From: BMS3ABIN03 sp964418885
GTDB lineage: Bacteria; Bacteroidota; Ignavibacteria; Ignavibacteriales; Ignavibacteriaceae
NCBI GenBank assembly: GCA_964418885.1
Contig: CAYQNW010000002.1
Span: 35,322-99,321, forward strand
Direction of reading: 5' to 3'
Length of the DNA: 64,000 nt
The stretch's first letter is position 1, and each line of letters begins with the position of its first letter. The notes beneath the pieces were generated by a model, which searched no databases, was not told the DNA's origin, and was given only the letters and a program-made list of their open reading frames with translations. A program made the position numbers and the translations under genes. This document shows positions 1 to 9,748 of the stretch, one piece after another.

Positions 1-1
1 A

Positions 2-1351
2 AAAGATAAATTTAATACAGGCATGCTCTTTTTTGCAGGCAATAATGAAAGCCCTCTTAATTACGTGGGAAACACTTATAAATTCAGACAGGATAGTAAT
101 TTCCTTTATTACTTTGGAATTGATATCCCGGGATTAGCAGTACTTATAGATATAGATTCAGACACAACAATCCTATTTGGAAATGATTTTACAATAAACG
201 ACATAGTGTGGATGGGTCCGCAACCAAGTGTGAGTGAACTTGCACAAGCAAGCGGAATTGATAGAAGCGAGAATTATGATAACCTTTACAATGTTATTCC
301 AGAGGCAATCAAGCGAAAGAGGAATATACATTTTTTACCGCAGTACAGATCAGAGCATTTTTTACTTGTTGGTAATTTGCTTGGTATAAAGCCGGAAAGA
401 GTGAACGATTATGTGTCAATCGATTTCATAAAAGCTGTTATTGAACAGAGATCTATTAAAGCGGAAGAAGAAATTGAAGAAATTGACAAAGCTGTAGATA
501 TTGCCTACAGGATGCATACTGCGGCAATGAAAATGATAAAACCGGGATTAACCGAGAGAAAAATCGCTGGTATGATTGAGGGAATAGCAATTTCCCTTGG
601 TGCAGGGATATCGTTTCAACCAATAGTTTCTATTAATGGGCAAACACTTCACAACCCACATTACGATAATGAAATATTACCTGATAGTATACTAGTTAAT
701 GATTCCGGTGCCGAAACAGAATTACATTATGCAAGTGATATAACAAGAACAATCCCTGCAAGCGGCAAGTTTACAAATAAACAGAAGGAGATTTATGAAA
801 TTATTCTAAATGCGCAAATGAAATGTATTGAATCCGTGAAACCAGGGGTTACAAATAAAACTCTTCATTTACTTGCCGCAAAAACTATAGTTGAAGGATT
901 AACTAATATTGGATTAATGAATGGTGATCCGGATGAGGCTGTTGCGGAAGGTGCTCATGCACTATTTTTCCCTCATGGATTAGGACATATGCTTGGACTC
1001 GATGTTCATGATATGGAAGGACTGGGAGAAGACTATGTCGGATACGATAAGAGCAATTCAAGGAGCGATCAATTCGGCTTGAACTATCTTCGATTCGCAA
1101 AATCATTAAAGCCGGGATACATATTTACGATTGAGCCCGGCATTTATTTTATTCCTCCATTGATCGATCAGTGGAAAGCTGAAAACAAATTTTTTGATTT
1201 TATTGATTATGATAAAATTGAGCAATATCGTGATTTTGGCGGAATAAGAATTGAAGATAACATTTTAGTCACCGAAGATGGTTACAAGGTTTTAGGTAGT
1301 AAACCAATTCCCAAAACGGTTTATGAGGTAGAGGCGCTCGCTTCAAAGTAA
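2..1351 (+). CDS. Xaa-Pro aminopeptidase (M24 family), 5' partial
   Basis: This is a metal-dependent aminopeptidase of the pita-bread (M24B) fold that removes N-terminal residues preceding proline. The frame is open to the left edge (the codons before the ATG at 23 read K-D-K-F-N-T-G), so the true start lies outside the window. The first visible part is the AMP_N domain (GNNESPLNYVGNTY, then FRQDSNFLYYFG). The C-terminal catalytic domain shows the metal-ligand segments: NDSGAE, then HGLGHMLGLDVHD, IEPGIYF and GGIRIEDN. It ends four bases before the convergent iorB gene, with no terminator in between. The family call is secure; the exact substrate is not. Confidence 0.9.
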   Translation, partial: KDKFNTGMLFFAGNNESPLNYVGNTYKFRQDSNFLYYFGIDIPGLAVLIDIDSDTTILFGNDFTINDIVWMGPQPSVSELAQASGIDRSENYDNLYNVIPEAIKRKRNIHFLPQYRSEHFLLVGNLLGIKPERVNDYVSIDFIKAVIEQRSIKAEEEIEEIDKAVDIAYRMHTAAMKMIKPGLTERKIAGMIEGIAISLGAGISFQPIVSINGQTLHNPHYDNEILPDSILVNDSGAETELHYASDITRTIPASGKFTNKQKEIYEIILNAQMKCIESVKPGVTNKTLHLLAAKTIVEGLTNIGLMNGDPDEAVAEGAHALFFPHGLGHMLGLDVHDMEGLGEDYVGYDKSNSRSDQFGLNYLRFAKSLKPGYIFTIEPGIYFIPPLIDQWKAENKFFDFIDYDKIEQYRDFGGIRIEDNILVTEDGYKVLGSKPIPKTVYEVEALASK

Positions 1352-1355
1352 AATA

Positions 1356-1967
1356 TTAGCTCGGAGTTTTTTGCAGTGAGTTGGTTAGGTTGTGTTCAAA
1401 TGCAAATTCTCTTCCTGCTTTAAGAGCTTCAATGTTTAGCTGAACAATCTTTTCTCCTTTTCTTCCAAAGATTTTTTTTATTCCGTTCTCAAGACTTTCG
1501 TAAGGAATATCTAGGAAGGGAGAAGCCGCACCGAGCATTACTATATTTGATGAACGTGGAGATTTTACACTTCTTGCAATTTCATCAGCATTTACAGCGA
1601 TATGATGAGGGAAAGTTTCAATCTCTTTCATCAATTTTTGGGTTTCGGGATAATCCAGTATGTTTACAAAGGGAGTAGTATTTGTAACAAGCCATCCATC
1701 TTCTGAAAGATAAGAAACATACCTCAGCGACTCCATCGGCTCTACAGAAATTATCAGGTCTGCCTTGCCGAAAGGAATAAGATCACTAGCAATTTCTTTA
1801 TCTGAAATTCTTAAATGAGATTGTACTGCGCCACCACGTTGACTCATACCATGAACTTCTGCCTGTTTTAAATTTAAATTGTTTTCAAGTGCTGCCATCC
1901 CGATAGTTGCAGCTATGGAAAGAATCCCCTGTCCTCCAACTCCTGCCAAAATAATATCTGATTTCAT
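1356..1967 (-). CDS. iorB: Indolepyruvate:ferredoxin oxidoreductase, beta subunit
   Basis: This is the small subunit of the enzyme that oxidatively decarboxylates arylpyruvates from aromatic amino acid transamination to aryl-acyl-CoA, passing electrons to ferredoxin. The 203-aa protein is one POR-gamma-type domain, opening with GVGGQGILS and carrying the typical HGMSQRGG segment near residues 39-46. It follows iorA on the same strand with a 40-base gap, so the pair is an operon. The start is ATG at 1967. The aromatic substrate is inferred from family; a general 2-oxoacid oxidoreductase is the alternative. Confidence 0.88.
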   Translation of the reverse strand: MKSDIILAGVGGQGILSIAATIGMAALENNLNLKQAEVHGMSQRGGAVQSHLRISDKEIASDLIPFGKADLIISVEPMESLRYVSYLSEDGWLVTNTTPFVNILDYPETQKLMKEIETFPHHIAVNADEIARSVKSPRSSNIVMLGAASPFLDIPYESLENGIKKIFGRKGEKIVQLNIEALKAGREFAFEHNLTNSLQKTPS

Positions 1968-2007
1968 AAATTGAATCCCTTAATTCTTGATATTGATCTC
2001 AAAATTC

Positions 2008-3624
2008 TTATGTGGTAACTTCCTTCATCTTTTGTTTTTTCTTACTTCTCGATAATGTTTGTATACATTCTCTTCTAGGTATAACAACAGAGACCCCATC
2101 ATAATTCATTTCTTCAGCTAATACTTTTACCATTTCATCATGATATTTTGGCAATGGGATTAGAAGCCGAACGTGTTCGGGTTTAACACCGAGACCGGTA
2201 CATATTTCTTCAAGTTTTCCTGATGCTTCCGAGGTTTGTCCTCCGGTCATAGCTGTTGTCGAGTTATCGGAAATTATAACTGTAATAGGTGTATTTTCAT
2301 AAACGCAATCGAGCAAGGCTGTCATTCCGCTGTGTGTAAAAGTTGAATCGCCAATAACCGCAACAGAAGGACGAACACCTGCGTCTGCCGCACCCTTTGC
2401 CATTGTGATAGACGCTCCCATATCAACGCAGGTATGAATTGAGTTGAACGGTGGCAGCGCCCCCAGTGTATAACAGCCAATATCAGAAAACACTCTTTGG
2501 TCTTCACCGAACTCTTTCATCGTTTCATTTAGTGCATCGTAAATATCTTTGTGACTGCAACCTGCACAAAGCTGTGGCGGACGGTTTGCTACGATATTTG
2601 GAATTTGAAATGATTTACCCTTTCCTTTTCCTAATCCCGCTGCAACAATATTAGGATTTAATTCTCCCGATCTTGGAATTACTCCATTTAATCTTCCGGA
2701 GACTTTATTTTCTTTATTTAAATAGCCTCTCAGAAGCTCTTCAACCATCGGGTAGCCCTCCTCGAGAACCAGAATTTTTTCACAAGATTCATAAAATCTT
2801 TTTACTTTTTCAAACGGCATCGGGTAATGCCCGATTTTCAGGATTGGATGAGGGCATTTACCCCCCGGAAAATTTTCCATTAAATAATTGTAGGCAATTC
2901 CACAAACAATAATTCCAAGAGATTTATCATCACCGTCGTAATAAATATTAAATTTTGATTCTGCCGAAGCATCCCTATTTGCTTTTTGCTTAACTAATAG
3001 TGTCTGATATCTTTTTTTAGCATTTGAGGGAAGAAGTACAAATTGTATCGGATCAGCAGGATAAGAAATTTTATTTTGATCTTTTAATGGTAAAGTTGTA
3101 ACACCTGAACGCGAGTGAGATAACCGGGTTGTTATTCTTATAAGAACAGGCAAACCATATTTTTCTGAAAGCTCGAAACCTTCGTAAGCCATATCGTAAG
3201 CTTCCTGCTGGTTCGATGGTTCAAGTATCGGAATCATTGCAAATCTTCCGTAATATCTTGAGTCCTGTTCATTTTGTGATGAATGCATAGATGGGTCATC
3301 CGCTACTGCTACGATCATTCCGCCGTTTACACCGGTTACAGCCGAGTTCATAAAAACATCTGCCGCAACATTTAAACCAACATGCTTCATTGCAGCCATT
3401 GAACGTTTGCCAGCGTAGGACATTCCGAGAGCAGCTTCAGTCGCCGTCTTTTCATTTGCGGACCACTCACGATGAATGTTTCGCTCAGCAGCAATTTTAG
3501 ATCTTTGCACATATTCCATAATTTCCGTTGAAGGTGTTCCTGGGTAGGCGTATATTCCCGACATTCCGGCATCGATTGCACCCTGGGCAAGTGCTTCATC
3601 GCCTAATAAAAGTAACTTTTGCAT
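2008..3624 (-). CDS. iorA: Indolepyruvate:ferredoxin oxidoreductase, alpha subunit (short form)
   Basis: This is the thiamine-diphosphate subunit partner of IorB. The N-terminal pyrimidine-binding domain shows GIYAYPGTPSTEI. The C-terminal TPP/Mg domain shows CAGCSHKDI, then SDIGCYTLG and GDSTFTHSGM. I chose ATG 3624 (538 aa, GGGA eight bases upstream) over an in-frame TTG at 3654, because family members begin close to the LLLGDEALAQGA segment. The protein stops soon after the TPP domain. It lacks the C-terminal double [4Fe-4S] ferredoxin-like domain of archaeal IorA, so clusters must come from elsewhere or electron transfer is organised differently. Short forms of about 530 aa are, as I recall, known in Bacteroidota. 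Confidence 0.88.
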   Translation of the reverse strand: MQKLLLLGDEALAQGAIDAGMSGIYAYPGTPSTEIMEYVQRSKIAAERNIHREWSANEKTATEAALGMSYAGKRSMAAMKHVGLNVAADVFMNSAVTGVNGGMIVAVADDPSMHSSQNEQDSRYYGRFAMIPILEPSNQQEAYDMAYEGFELSEKYGLPVLIRITTRLSHSRSGVTTLPLKDQNKISYPADPIQFVLLPSNAKKRYQTLLVKQKANRDASAESKFNIYYDGDDKSLGIIVCGIAYNYLMENFPGGKCPHPILKIGHYPMPFEKVKRFYESCEKILVLEEGYPMVEELLRGYLNKENKVSGRLNGVIPRSGELNPNIVAAGLGKGKGKSFQIPNIVANRPPQLCAGCSHKDIYDALNETMKEFGEDQRVFSDIGCYTLGALPPFNSIHTCVDMGASITMAKGAADAGVRPSVAVIGDSTFTHSGMTALLDCVYENTPITVIISDNSTTAMTGGQTSEASGKLEEICTGLGVKPEHVRLLIPLPKYHDEMVKVLAEEMNYDGVSVVIPRRECIQTLSRSKKKQKMKEVTT

Positions 3625-3872
3625 AATTTTCCCAATTTTTAAAAATTTATTCAATTTTGTATTTAACTGATCAAAAAATAACCAAATCAGGAGAAAGAAT
3701 GTACAGAATAAGATGTGCCCAAAATTTATTTATTCAACAAGTGAGCAATAAGCGATATTATAAAATCAGAGAATATTTACTAATTTATAATGCTTATATA
3801 TTGTGAATTTTTGCTTTAGATTCCTAATAGCATTATTTGAAGAAAAACAGATCGCGTGACGAGATTTAATAT

Positions 3873-4586
3873 TTAGTTCATTGGTACTTCTACTACTACA
3901 AATTTAGCATTGGTTTCTGCTTTAAGCATAACTTCATCTGCATCCCAGATTCCGATAGAATCGCGACGTTTTAATTTTTCATCAACAACCAGTAAATCGC
4001 CTTCAATTACAAACAGGTAAATTCCGTTTCCCGGGAAGGATGGTTTCCGATTAATAGTCTTACCTTCTTCAAGTACACCCAGACTAATTTCTGCATTCTG
4101 ATGAATGTATAAGACCCCTTTATTTTTATCACCAGAAGCTACACGTACAACTTGATTTGTTCTTTCATTTTCAGGAAATGATCGTTGATCATACCTTGGT
4201 TTAATATTTTGTTCTTTAGGAATTATCCACAACTGTAAAAAATTAACTTTATCCGACTTGGAATAATTGTATTCCGAATGTGTAATTCCCGTACCGGCTG
4301 ACATTACCTGAACATCGTTTTTATTAATTACAAATGTACTGCCCATACTGTCTTGATGTTCAAGTGCTCCTTCCAGAACAATTGAAATGATTTCCATGTT
4401 TTCATGGGCGTGAGTTCCGAACCCACTTCCCGGTTCAACTATATCGTCGTTTAAAACACGAAGTAAACCAAAACCCATTTTATCCGGATTGTAATAATGT
4501 GCAAAGCTAAAACTGTGTCTGCTATGCAGCCAACCGTGTTCTGCAACTCCCCGTTCATCTGCTTTATATAGTAACTTTTCCATCAT
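3873..4586 (-). CDS. Pirin family protein (bicupin)
   Basis: This 237-aa bicupin is of the pirin/YhhW type; some members are quercetin 2,3-dioxygenases and others act as regulators. The N-terminal cupin keeps the metal ligands: the His-x-His pair in GFGTHAHENME, and the His and Glu in GTGITHSEYN. The opening HGWLHSRHSFSFAHYY is characteristic. The start codon overlaps the stop of the upstream nitroreductase gene by four bases (ATGA), so the two are translationally coupled. Such pairs often respond to oxidative or quinone stress, but no regulator site is visible here. The biochemical role cannot be fixed from sequence. Confidence 0.9.
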   Translation of the reverse strand: MMEKLLYKADERGVAEHGWLHSRHSFSFAHYYNPDKMGFGLLRVLNDDIVEPGSGFGTHAHENMEIISIVLEGALEHQDSMGSTFVINKNDVQVMSAGTGITHSEYNYSKSDKVNFLQLWIIPKEQNIKPRYDQRSFPENERTNQVVRVASGDKNKGVLYIHQNAEISLGVLEEGKTINRKPSFPGNGIYLFVIEGDLLVVDEKLKRRDSIGIWDADEVMLKAETNAKFVVVEVPMN

Positions 4587-5182
4587 TCACTCTGATTTAT
4601 TAGGGTCTTTTCATTATTAATAAAAGCCCGGCCAAACTCACCGGAAAAGACAAATTTATCTAATGGCTTTCTTGTTCTTACCGCATTTTCTCTAACCCGA
4701 AGGTATTCGGGAAGTTCATTTGCATTACCCTTATAACCAATTACGAGAACAACAACTGGCACATAATCTTCAGGTACCTTAAGTGCGTTTGCTGCCTTAT
4801 TAAAATTAAAACCGCCAAGCTCATGTACAAATAGTCCAAGTTCCTGAGCCTGAAGTGCAAGCAGAGCTACAGAGGATCCTGTATCGTAAAAGCCGTAACG
4901 ATTTGGTTTCCCGGTTTTATCAACAGTTTTTTTTGCAGCTACTAAAATCAGAACATGTGCTTTACCTGCCCAGATTTTGTTACCTTCCGATAAAGTATTA
5001 AAAAGTTTATTGTAGTTTGCTCCATCTGATTTGGTTGTAACAATGAACTGCCATGGCTGCTCGTTCATAGATGAAGTTGCCCATTGAGCGGCTTTAAAAA
5101 GTTCTATCAACTTCTCAATTTCAACAGGTTTATCAGAGTATGCTCTCGTGCTGAATCTTTTTTTAATTATCTCGTTTATCAT
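4583..5182 (-). CDS. Nitroreductase family FMN oxidoreductase
   Basis: This 199-aa NAD(P)H:FMN nitroreductase-fold enzyme probably reduces quinones or nitro compounds. The N-terminal FMN-phosphate motif is RFSTRAYSD. Further features are SSMNEQPWQFIV (residues about 37-48), the YDTGSSVALLALQAQELGL helix of the family and VVVLVIGYKG. The length is usual for single-domain members. It is the first gene of a two-gene operon with the pirin gene and reads away from the kinase gene at 5411. Its substrate is unknown. Confidence 0.9.
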   Translation of the reverse strand: MINEIIKKRFSTRAYSDKPVEIEKLIELFKAAQWATSSMNEQPWQFIVTTKSDGANYNKLFNTLSEGNKIWAGKAHVLILVAAKKTVDKTGKPNRYGFYDTGSSVALLALQAQELGLFVHELGGFNFNKAANALKVPEDYVPVVVLVIGYKGNANELPEYLRVRENAVRTRKPLDKFVFSGEFGRAFINNEKTLINQSE

Positions 5183-5373
5183 TTTTATTCTAATTTCTTA
5201 TCAAATGCATCCGTTGTACAATAGTATGTTATAACACATATATTTTCAATCCATGCCATTAACTCTGTGTTAGCAGTCACAGTGTAAAACTGCAAAAAAC
5301 ACGATAGCCTTGTATGTGGAAATATATTTTATTTTGTTGTATAATATTTAATACAAACTAAACCGATTCATCT

Positions 5374-5381
5374 TAAATTTG
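5374..5381 (+). promoter_or_regulatory. Candidate -7 element TAAATTTG before the propeller kinase gene
   Basis: The octamer fits the Bacteroidota -7 consensus TAnnTTTG exactly and lies 29 bases upstream of the ATG at 5411. No clear TTTG -33 box stands at the usual 19-21-base distance, so this is a partial match in an AT-rich intergenic region. Confidence 0.35.
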
Positions 5382-5410
5382 AATAAATCATTTGAAAATT
5401 TATTTCTTTA

Positions 5411-8400
5411 ATGAATAGAATAATTTTGATCTTGGTTCTTTTCCTGACTTGCAAGGTTTTCTCCGGCGTTCAGGATTATACCTTCAGGCAGATAAAAGTA
5501 GAAGATGGTCTTTCTCAGAGCACTGTTCTTACATCCTTGCAGGATAACCGCGGGTTTATGTGGTTTGGAACGATTGATGGCTTAAATCGCTATGACGGAT
5601 ATAATTTCACTATTTATGTTAACGATCCGGGCGATTCAACTACAATATCCGATAATCTCATTAAGTGTTTATTTGAAGACAGTAAAAAACAATTATGGAT
5701 CGGTACTGGAAATGGATTTTTAAATAAATTCGATATTAATTCAGAATCATTTAAACGATATAATGTTAAAAACTTTTTAGAAACCGAAATAGATCTGCCA
5801 GGCAGTTATTTTGATTACCCTTTGGTCTTTTCGAGGAACAACAATGTTTCGGTTACTTCTATTGCTGAGGATAACAATGGCAATTTATGGTTAAGTACCT
5901 GGGGTAACGGGATAATCAGGTTTAATCCGAAAAATGAAACCGCAAAACATTTATATCATTCAACAAAAGATAAAAACAGTTTAAGCAGCAACAGGGTAAC
6001 AAAAATTCTTATTGATAGTGATGGCACAATATGGATTGGAACTTTTGGCGGCGGATTGAATAAACTGATTGTGGATAAAAGTTCAGGGACGGAAAAATTC
6101 ACTTTTACCAGTTATGGAAATGTTCCGGGTAGATCAGATTATCTTGGTGATGACAGAGTCATCACATTATTGGAAGATAATGACAAAGATATTTGGGTAG
6201 GAACATATAGTGGGGGATTGTGCCGAATTAAAAAAGATCAAAAATCATTACTCCCCGGTTTTGTTAAGATTGTTAAGTATACCAAGCAGGGAAGTAATAA
6301 GAACAGTTTAAGCAATAATGCAGTTATGGATATTGTTCAGGATAACTCGGGTTATCTATGGGTTGGAACTTTTGGTGGTGGATTGGATAGATTCAATAAA
6401 ACAACCGGAAACTTTTTGCATTTTATTAACGATCCATCCGACCCAACTTCTTTTCCTGAGAATGATATATTATCACTTTCTCTTGACCGTTCGGGGATTG
6501 TTTGGGTTGGTTCACACGTTGGTGGAGGTGTTACATTGGTTAGAGAGAACAGAACGAAATTCAATATTTTTAAAAAAATACCGGGCAATCCTAATAGTTT
6601 GAATGATGGTATTGTCTGGAGTATTTATAAAGATAAAAATAATGTTTTATGGATCGGAACATATCGTGGCGGCGTAAACCTGTTTGATGAAAAATTCGGG
6701 AAATTTAAAACATTTAAATATGATCCGCTGGATACAAATAGTCTCAGTAGCGATCATATACGAGCAATAGAAGAGGATCGTTTCGGCAATTTTTGGATTG
6801 GCACATACAGCGGTGGTATTAATAAATATAATCCAGAGACCGGGATATTTACACACTATGTTCATAATGATCACGATTCAAACTCAATTTCCGGTAATCA
6901 GATACAGGATATTTTTATTGAATCGGATACAGTTATCTGGGTAGGAACGTTTGGTGCCGGGTTAAATAAACTTTCTTTCAAGGAAAATTCATCTGTTAGT
7001 TCTCCACATGTAACTTTTTACAGAAATGATCCTTCTAATCCTTTTTCATTGTCTGATGATCGTGTTTATGTAATTTATAAAGATATGGAAAACATTTTGT
7101 GGATTGGAACTTCAGGTGGAGGACTTTGTAAATTTGATGAGACTACAGGTAAATTCACTTCCTATATGAAAGATCCGAACGACCCAAATTCTTTAAACAA
7201 CAACAGGGTAATGTCTATCCTGGAAGATTCAAAAGGCAGATTGTGGATCGGAACTTCCGGTGGCGGGCTGAGTAAATTTGATAGAGTAAAAAATAGTTTT
7301 GAGAGTTACACACAAAAAAACGGATTATCAAGTGCTGTGGTTTATGGAATTCTGGAGGACAATTCAAATAATTTGTGGTTGAGTACAGATAATGGAATTT
7401 TCAAATTTAACATTGATAACGAAAGTTTTGCCCATTTCACTATAGAAGACGGCTTGCAAAGCCAGGAATTTAATGGTGGTTCTTATTTTAAATCCTCAGA
7501 CGGTACGATGTATTTCGGCGGTATAAACGGGATAAACTATTTTTACCCTGATAGTATTCGCACAAACTTTTTTGTACCACCGGTTGTTATAACTTCAATT
7601 AACATTCTTACTACTAAAATAAAGGGCGATTTTAACGAAATAATTCTTTCCCATAATCAAAATTTTATATCATTTGAATTTTCTGCTTTGGATTATTCAA
7701 ATCCGGATGAAAACCAGTATGCATTTATGCTTGAAGGATTAGACAACGAATGGAAAAGTGTAGATTCCGAAAGACGTATTGCAAACTACATTAATCTGCC
7801 ACCCGGTGAATACTATTTTCACGTTATCGGTTCAAATTCGGATGGACTATGGAACAGGAGTGGAACTACAGTTAAGCTGACAATTAATCCTCCCTTCTGG
7901 TTAACCTGGTGGTTTATCACTTTAGTAATCCTTATTGCTGGTACAACCGTTTATTACTTAAGCACTCTGAAAATTAAACAGCAGCTTGCAATTGAAAAAC
8001 TTAAAACAAAGCTTGCTGCAGATTTGCATGACAACGTTGGTTCGAGCTTAACCGAAATATCGATTTTAAGTGAAGTAGCTGCACAAACAAATAATGGTCT
8101 TGGTGATTCAAAAGTTCTGAAAAGTATAAGCGAAACAGCAAGACAACTTGTAGATACTATGAGTGATATCGTATTTGTTGTAAACCCTGAACGTGATTCA
8201 TTGCATGATTTAATCATTAAGATAAAAGATTCCTATTATGATTTTCTTGCTTCTGCAGGTATCTCTTTCCGTGTAAGGAATATTGATAAAGCGGACGATA
8301 TTAAACTTCCGATGGATTATAAGCAAAATCTTCTTCTCATTTTTAAAGAAGGTATCAATAACGCAATAAAACATAGCAAATGTAAATCGATCCTTCTTGA

Positions 8401-8626
8401 GGCTAATGTTAAAGGCGATTTGATCGAAATGTATCTGCGAGATGATGGTTGTGGATATGATCAAGAGAATATCAATTTCGGAAACGGGATAAGGAATATT
8501 GAATCGAGAGCGGGTAAAATTAACGGAAAAGTGGAATGGATTTCCGGATCAGAAAATGGAACAACTTTGAAATTCATCGGCAAGATAAGCAGGTTTAACA
8601 AAATAAAATCATTCTTAAATAATTAA
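5411..8626 (+). CDS. Two-component sensor histidine kinase with Reg_prop beta-propeller ectodomain
   Basis: A signal peptide (about residues 1-18) is followed by about fourteen Reg_prop repeats recognisable as (L/I)W(I/V)GT..GG(L/V)N, then a Y_Y_Y domain near residues 735-825. A single membrane span lies at about 829-851, followed by a cytoplasmic HisKA_3 dimerisation domain with phospho-acceptor His873 in DLHDNVGSSLT. The HATPase domain has its N box near KEGINNAIKHS and its G box at GNGIRN. The 1071-aa length suits the family; many Bacteroides relatives fuse the regulator as well, but here it is a separate gene 11 bases downstream. The propeller probably senses a periplasmic ligand, which is unknown. 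Confidence 0.93.
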   Translation: MNRIILILVLFLTCKVFSGVQDYTFRQIKVEDGLSQSTVLTSLQDNRGFMWFGTIDGLNRYDGYNFTIYVNDPGDSTTISDNLIKCLFEDSKKQLWIGTGNGFLNKFDINSESFKRYNVKNFLETEIDLPGSYFDYPLVFSRNNNVSVTSIAEDNNGNLWLSTWGNGIIRFNPKNETAKHLYHSTKDKNSLSSNRVTKILIDSDGTIWIGTFGGGLNKLIVDKSSGTEKFTFTSYGNVPGRSDYLGDDRVITLLEDNDKDIWVGTYSGGLCRIKKDQKSLLPGFVKIVKYTKQGSNKNSLSNNAVMDIVQDNSGYLWVGTFGGGLDRFNKTTGNFLHFINDPSDPTSFPENDILSLSLDRSGIVWVGSHVGGGVTLVRENRTKFNIFKKIPGNPNSLNDGIVWSIYKDKNNVLWIGTYRGGVNLFDEKFGKFKTFKYDPLDTNSLSSDHIRAIEEDRFGNFWIGTYSGGINKYNPETGIFTHYVHNDHDSNSISGNQIQDIFIESDTVIWVGTFGAGLNKLSFKENSSVSSPHVTFYRNDPSNPFSLSDDRVYVIYKDMENILWIGTSGGGLCKFDETTGKFTSYMKDPNDPNSLNNNRVMSILEDSKGRLWIGTSGGGLSKFDRVKNSFESYTQKNGLSSAVVYGILEDNSNNLWLSTDNGIFKFNIDNESFAHFTIEDGLQSQEFNGGSYFKSSDGTMYFGGINGINYFYPDSIRTNFFVPPVVITSINILTTKIKGDFNEIILSHNQNFISFEFSALDYSNPDENQYAFMLEGLDNEWKSVDSERRIANYINLPPGEYYFHVIGSNSDGLWNRSGTTVKLTINPPFWLTWWFITLVILIAGTTVYYLSTLKIKQQLAIEKLKTKLAADLHDNVGSSLTEISILSEVAAQTNNGLGDSKVLKSISETARQLVDTMSDIVFVVNPERDSLHDLIIKIKDSYYDFLASAGISFRVRNIDKADDIKLPMDYKQNLLLIFKEGINNAIKHSKCKSILLEANVKGDLIEMYLRDDGCGYDQENINFGNGIRNIESRAGKINGKVEWISGSENGTTLKFIGKISRFNKIKSFLNN

Positions 8627-8637
8627 TCAAATGCTAA

Positions 8638-9273
8638 ATGATAAACGTAGCTATTGTTGAGGATAACCATACGATAAGAGAAGGATTAGCCGCATTGATA
8701 AACGGTACCAATGATTATAAATGCATTGGTACATTCTATGACTGTGAATCGTTTCTTAAAAATCTTGATAAGATGAATCCTGATGTAGTTTTGATGGACA
8801 TAGCTCTACCCGGAATGAACGGTATAGAGGGAATAAAAATGGCTGTTGAAAAAAAACCTGAGCTTAATGTATTGATGCTGACTGTACATGAAGAAAGTGA
8901 TAAAGTTTTCGATGCATTATGTGCCGGCGCCTGCGGCTATCTTGTTAAGAAAACTCCACCCTTCAGACTTCTAGAAGCAATTAAAGAAGTAAGTGAAGGT
9001 GGCTCGCCTATGAGTTCAAGGATTGCACGCCAGGTAATAAATGCATTTAAAGATGTTAAAGCTACAGCGGAAGAAGAAGAATACAATTTAAGCTCGAGGG
9101 AAAAAGAGGTACTCAACCTGCTTGCTGTAGGAAGCAACTACCAGGAGATAGCAAACGATCTATTCATAAGTGTGGATACGGTTCGCCATCATATAAGAAA
9201 TATTTATAAAAAACTTCACGTTCATTCCGGCTCTGAGGCTGTGGCAAAAGCAATTCGTAAAAAACTCATCTGA
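8638..9273 (+). CDS. NarL/LuxR-type response regulator
   Basis: The 211-aa protein has an N-terminal receiver with an acidic pocket (VEDNH, E8/D9), phospho-acceptor Asp54 in LMDIALPG, and the conserved Lys in GYLVKKTPP. The C-terminal LuxR helix-turn-helix reads LSSREKEVLNLLAVG, then YQEIANDLFISVDTVRHHI. It follows the propeller kinase by 11 bases, so the two form a cognate pair of the NarX/NarL class. Its target promoters are unknown; adjacent genes such as the 88-aa protein at 9482 are candidates. Confidence 0.94.
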   Translation: MINVAIVEDNHTIREGLAALINGTNDYKCIGTFYDCESFLKNLDKMNPDVVLMDIALPGMNGIEGIKMAVEKKPELNVLMLTVHEESDKVFDALCAGACGYLVKKTPPFRLLEAIKEVSEGGSPMSSRIARQVINAFKDVKATAEEEEYNLSSREKEVLNLLAVGSNYQEIANDLFISVDTVRHHIRNIYKKLHVHSGSEAVAKAIRKKLI

Positions 9274-9343
9274 ATTGTTTAACCTGCATACAAACCGCAT
9301 TGAAGTTGCGATTACAGCGCATTTTTGAGCATATCATAAATAA

Positions 9344-9363
9344 AACCGCATAAACGTGCGGTT
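9344..9363 (+). terminator. Small hairpin after the response regulator gene
   Basis: AACCGCA and TGCGGTT pair perfectly over 7 bp with a 6-base loop. The following bases are pyrimidine-rich but lack a proper T-run, so termination is possible but weak. Confidence 0.35.
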
Positions 9364-9481
9364 GCTTGACCCTCTTATTTTATTAGTTTGAACACAGAAA
9401 AAAGAAAAACAGGCTCTTACAGGTTTCTTTTAATTAATAATGAAGTAAAAAATCTTCATAAAAATCAGGAAGGATAAAAAA

Positions 9482-9748
9482 ATGGATGACGTAAATGTTG
9501 CAAAAACATTGAATAATCCTCTGTCTGATCTAATCAGTGATGATGTTTTTGAGCTGCTGTTTAGCAGGGGATTGATTCATGAAAGAGCCGTAAGAGACTA
9601 CAAGATCCGTATGAAATTTAAAGCGCTCCGTGCTCAAAAAGTAAGAACCGGGGATGCGATTGATACTTTAAGAGAAGAGTATCCTTACCTTCAATTCGAT
9701 ACGATTAGAAAAATAGTGCACAATCCTCCCAAGCAAACCAACAACTAA
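9482..9748 (+). CDS. Small protein of unknown function (88 aa), possible helix-turn-helix
   Basis: I do not recognise this family. It starts at an ATG with a good ribosome site (AGGAAGG about 7 bases upstream), has normal codon use and stands alone between two intergenic spacers, so it is probably a real gene. The protein is soluble, with a basic middle (RDYKIRMKFKALRAQKVR). Its C-terminal half, DAIDTLREEYPYLQFDTIRKIV, has the spacing of a helix-turn-helix, as in small DNA-binding proteins; this is inference from pattern only. Position between a two-component system and a kinase/FHA cluster gives no firm clue to function. Confidence 0.65.
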   Translation: MDDVNVAKTLNNPLSDLISDDVFELLFSRGLIHERAVRDYKIRMKFKALRAQKVRTGDAIDTLREEYPYLQFDTIRKIVHNPPKQTNN

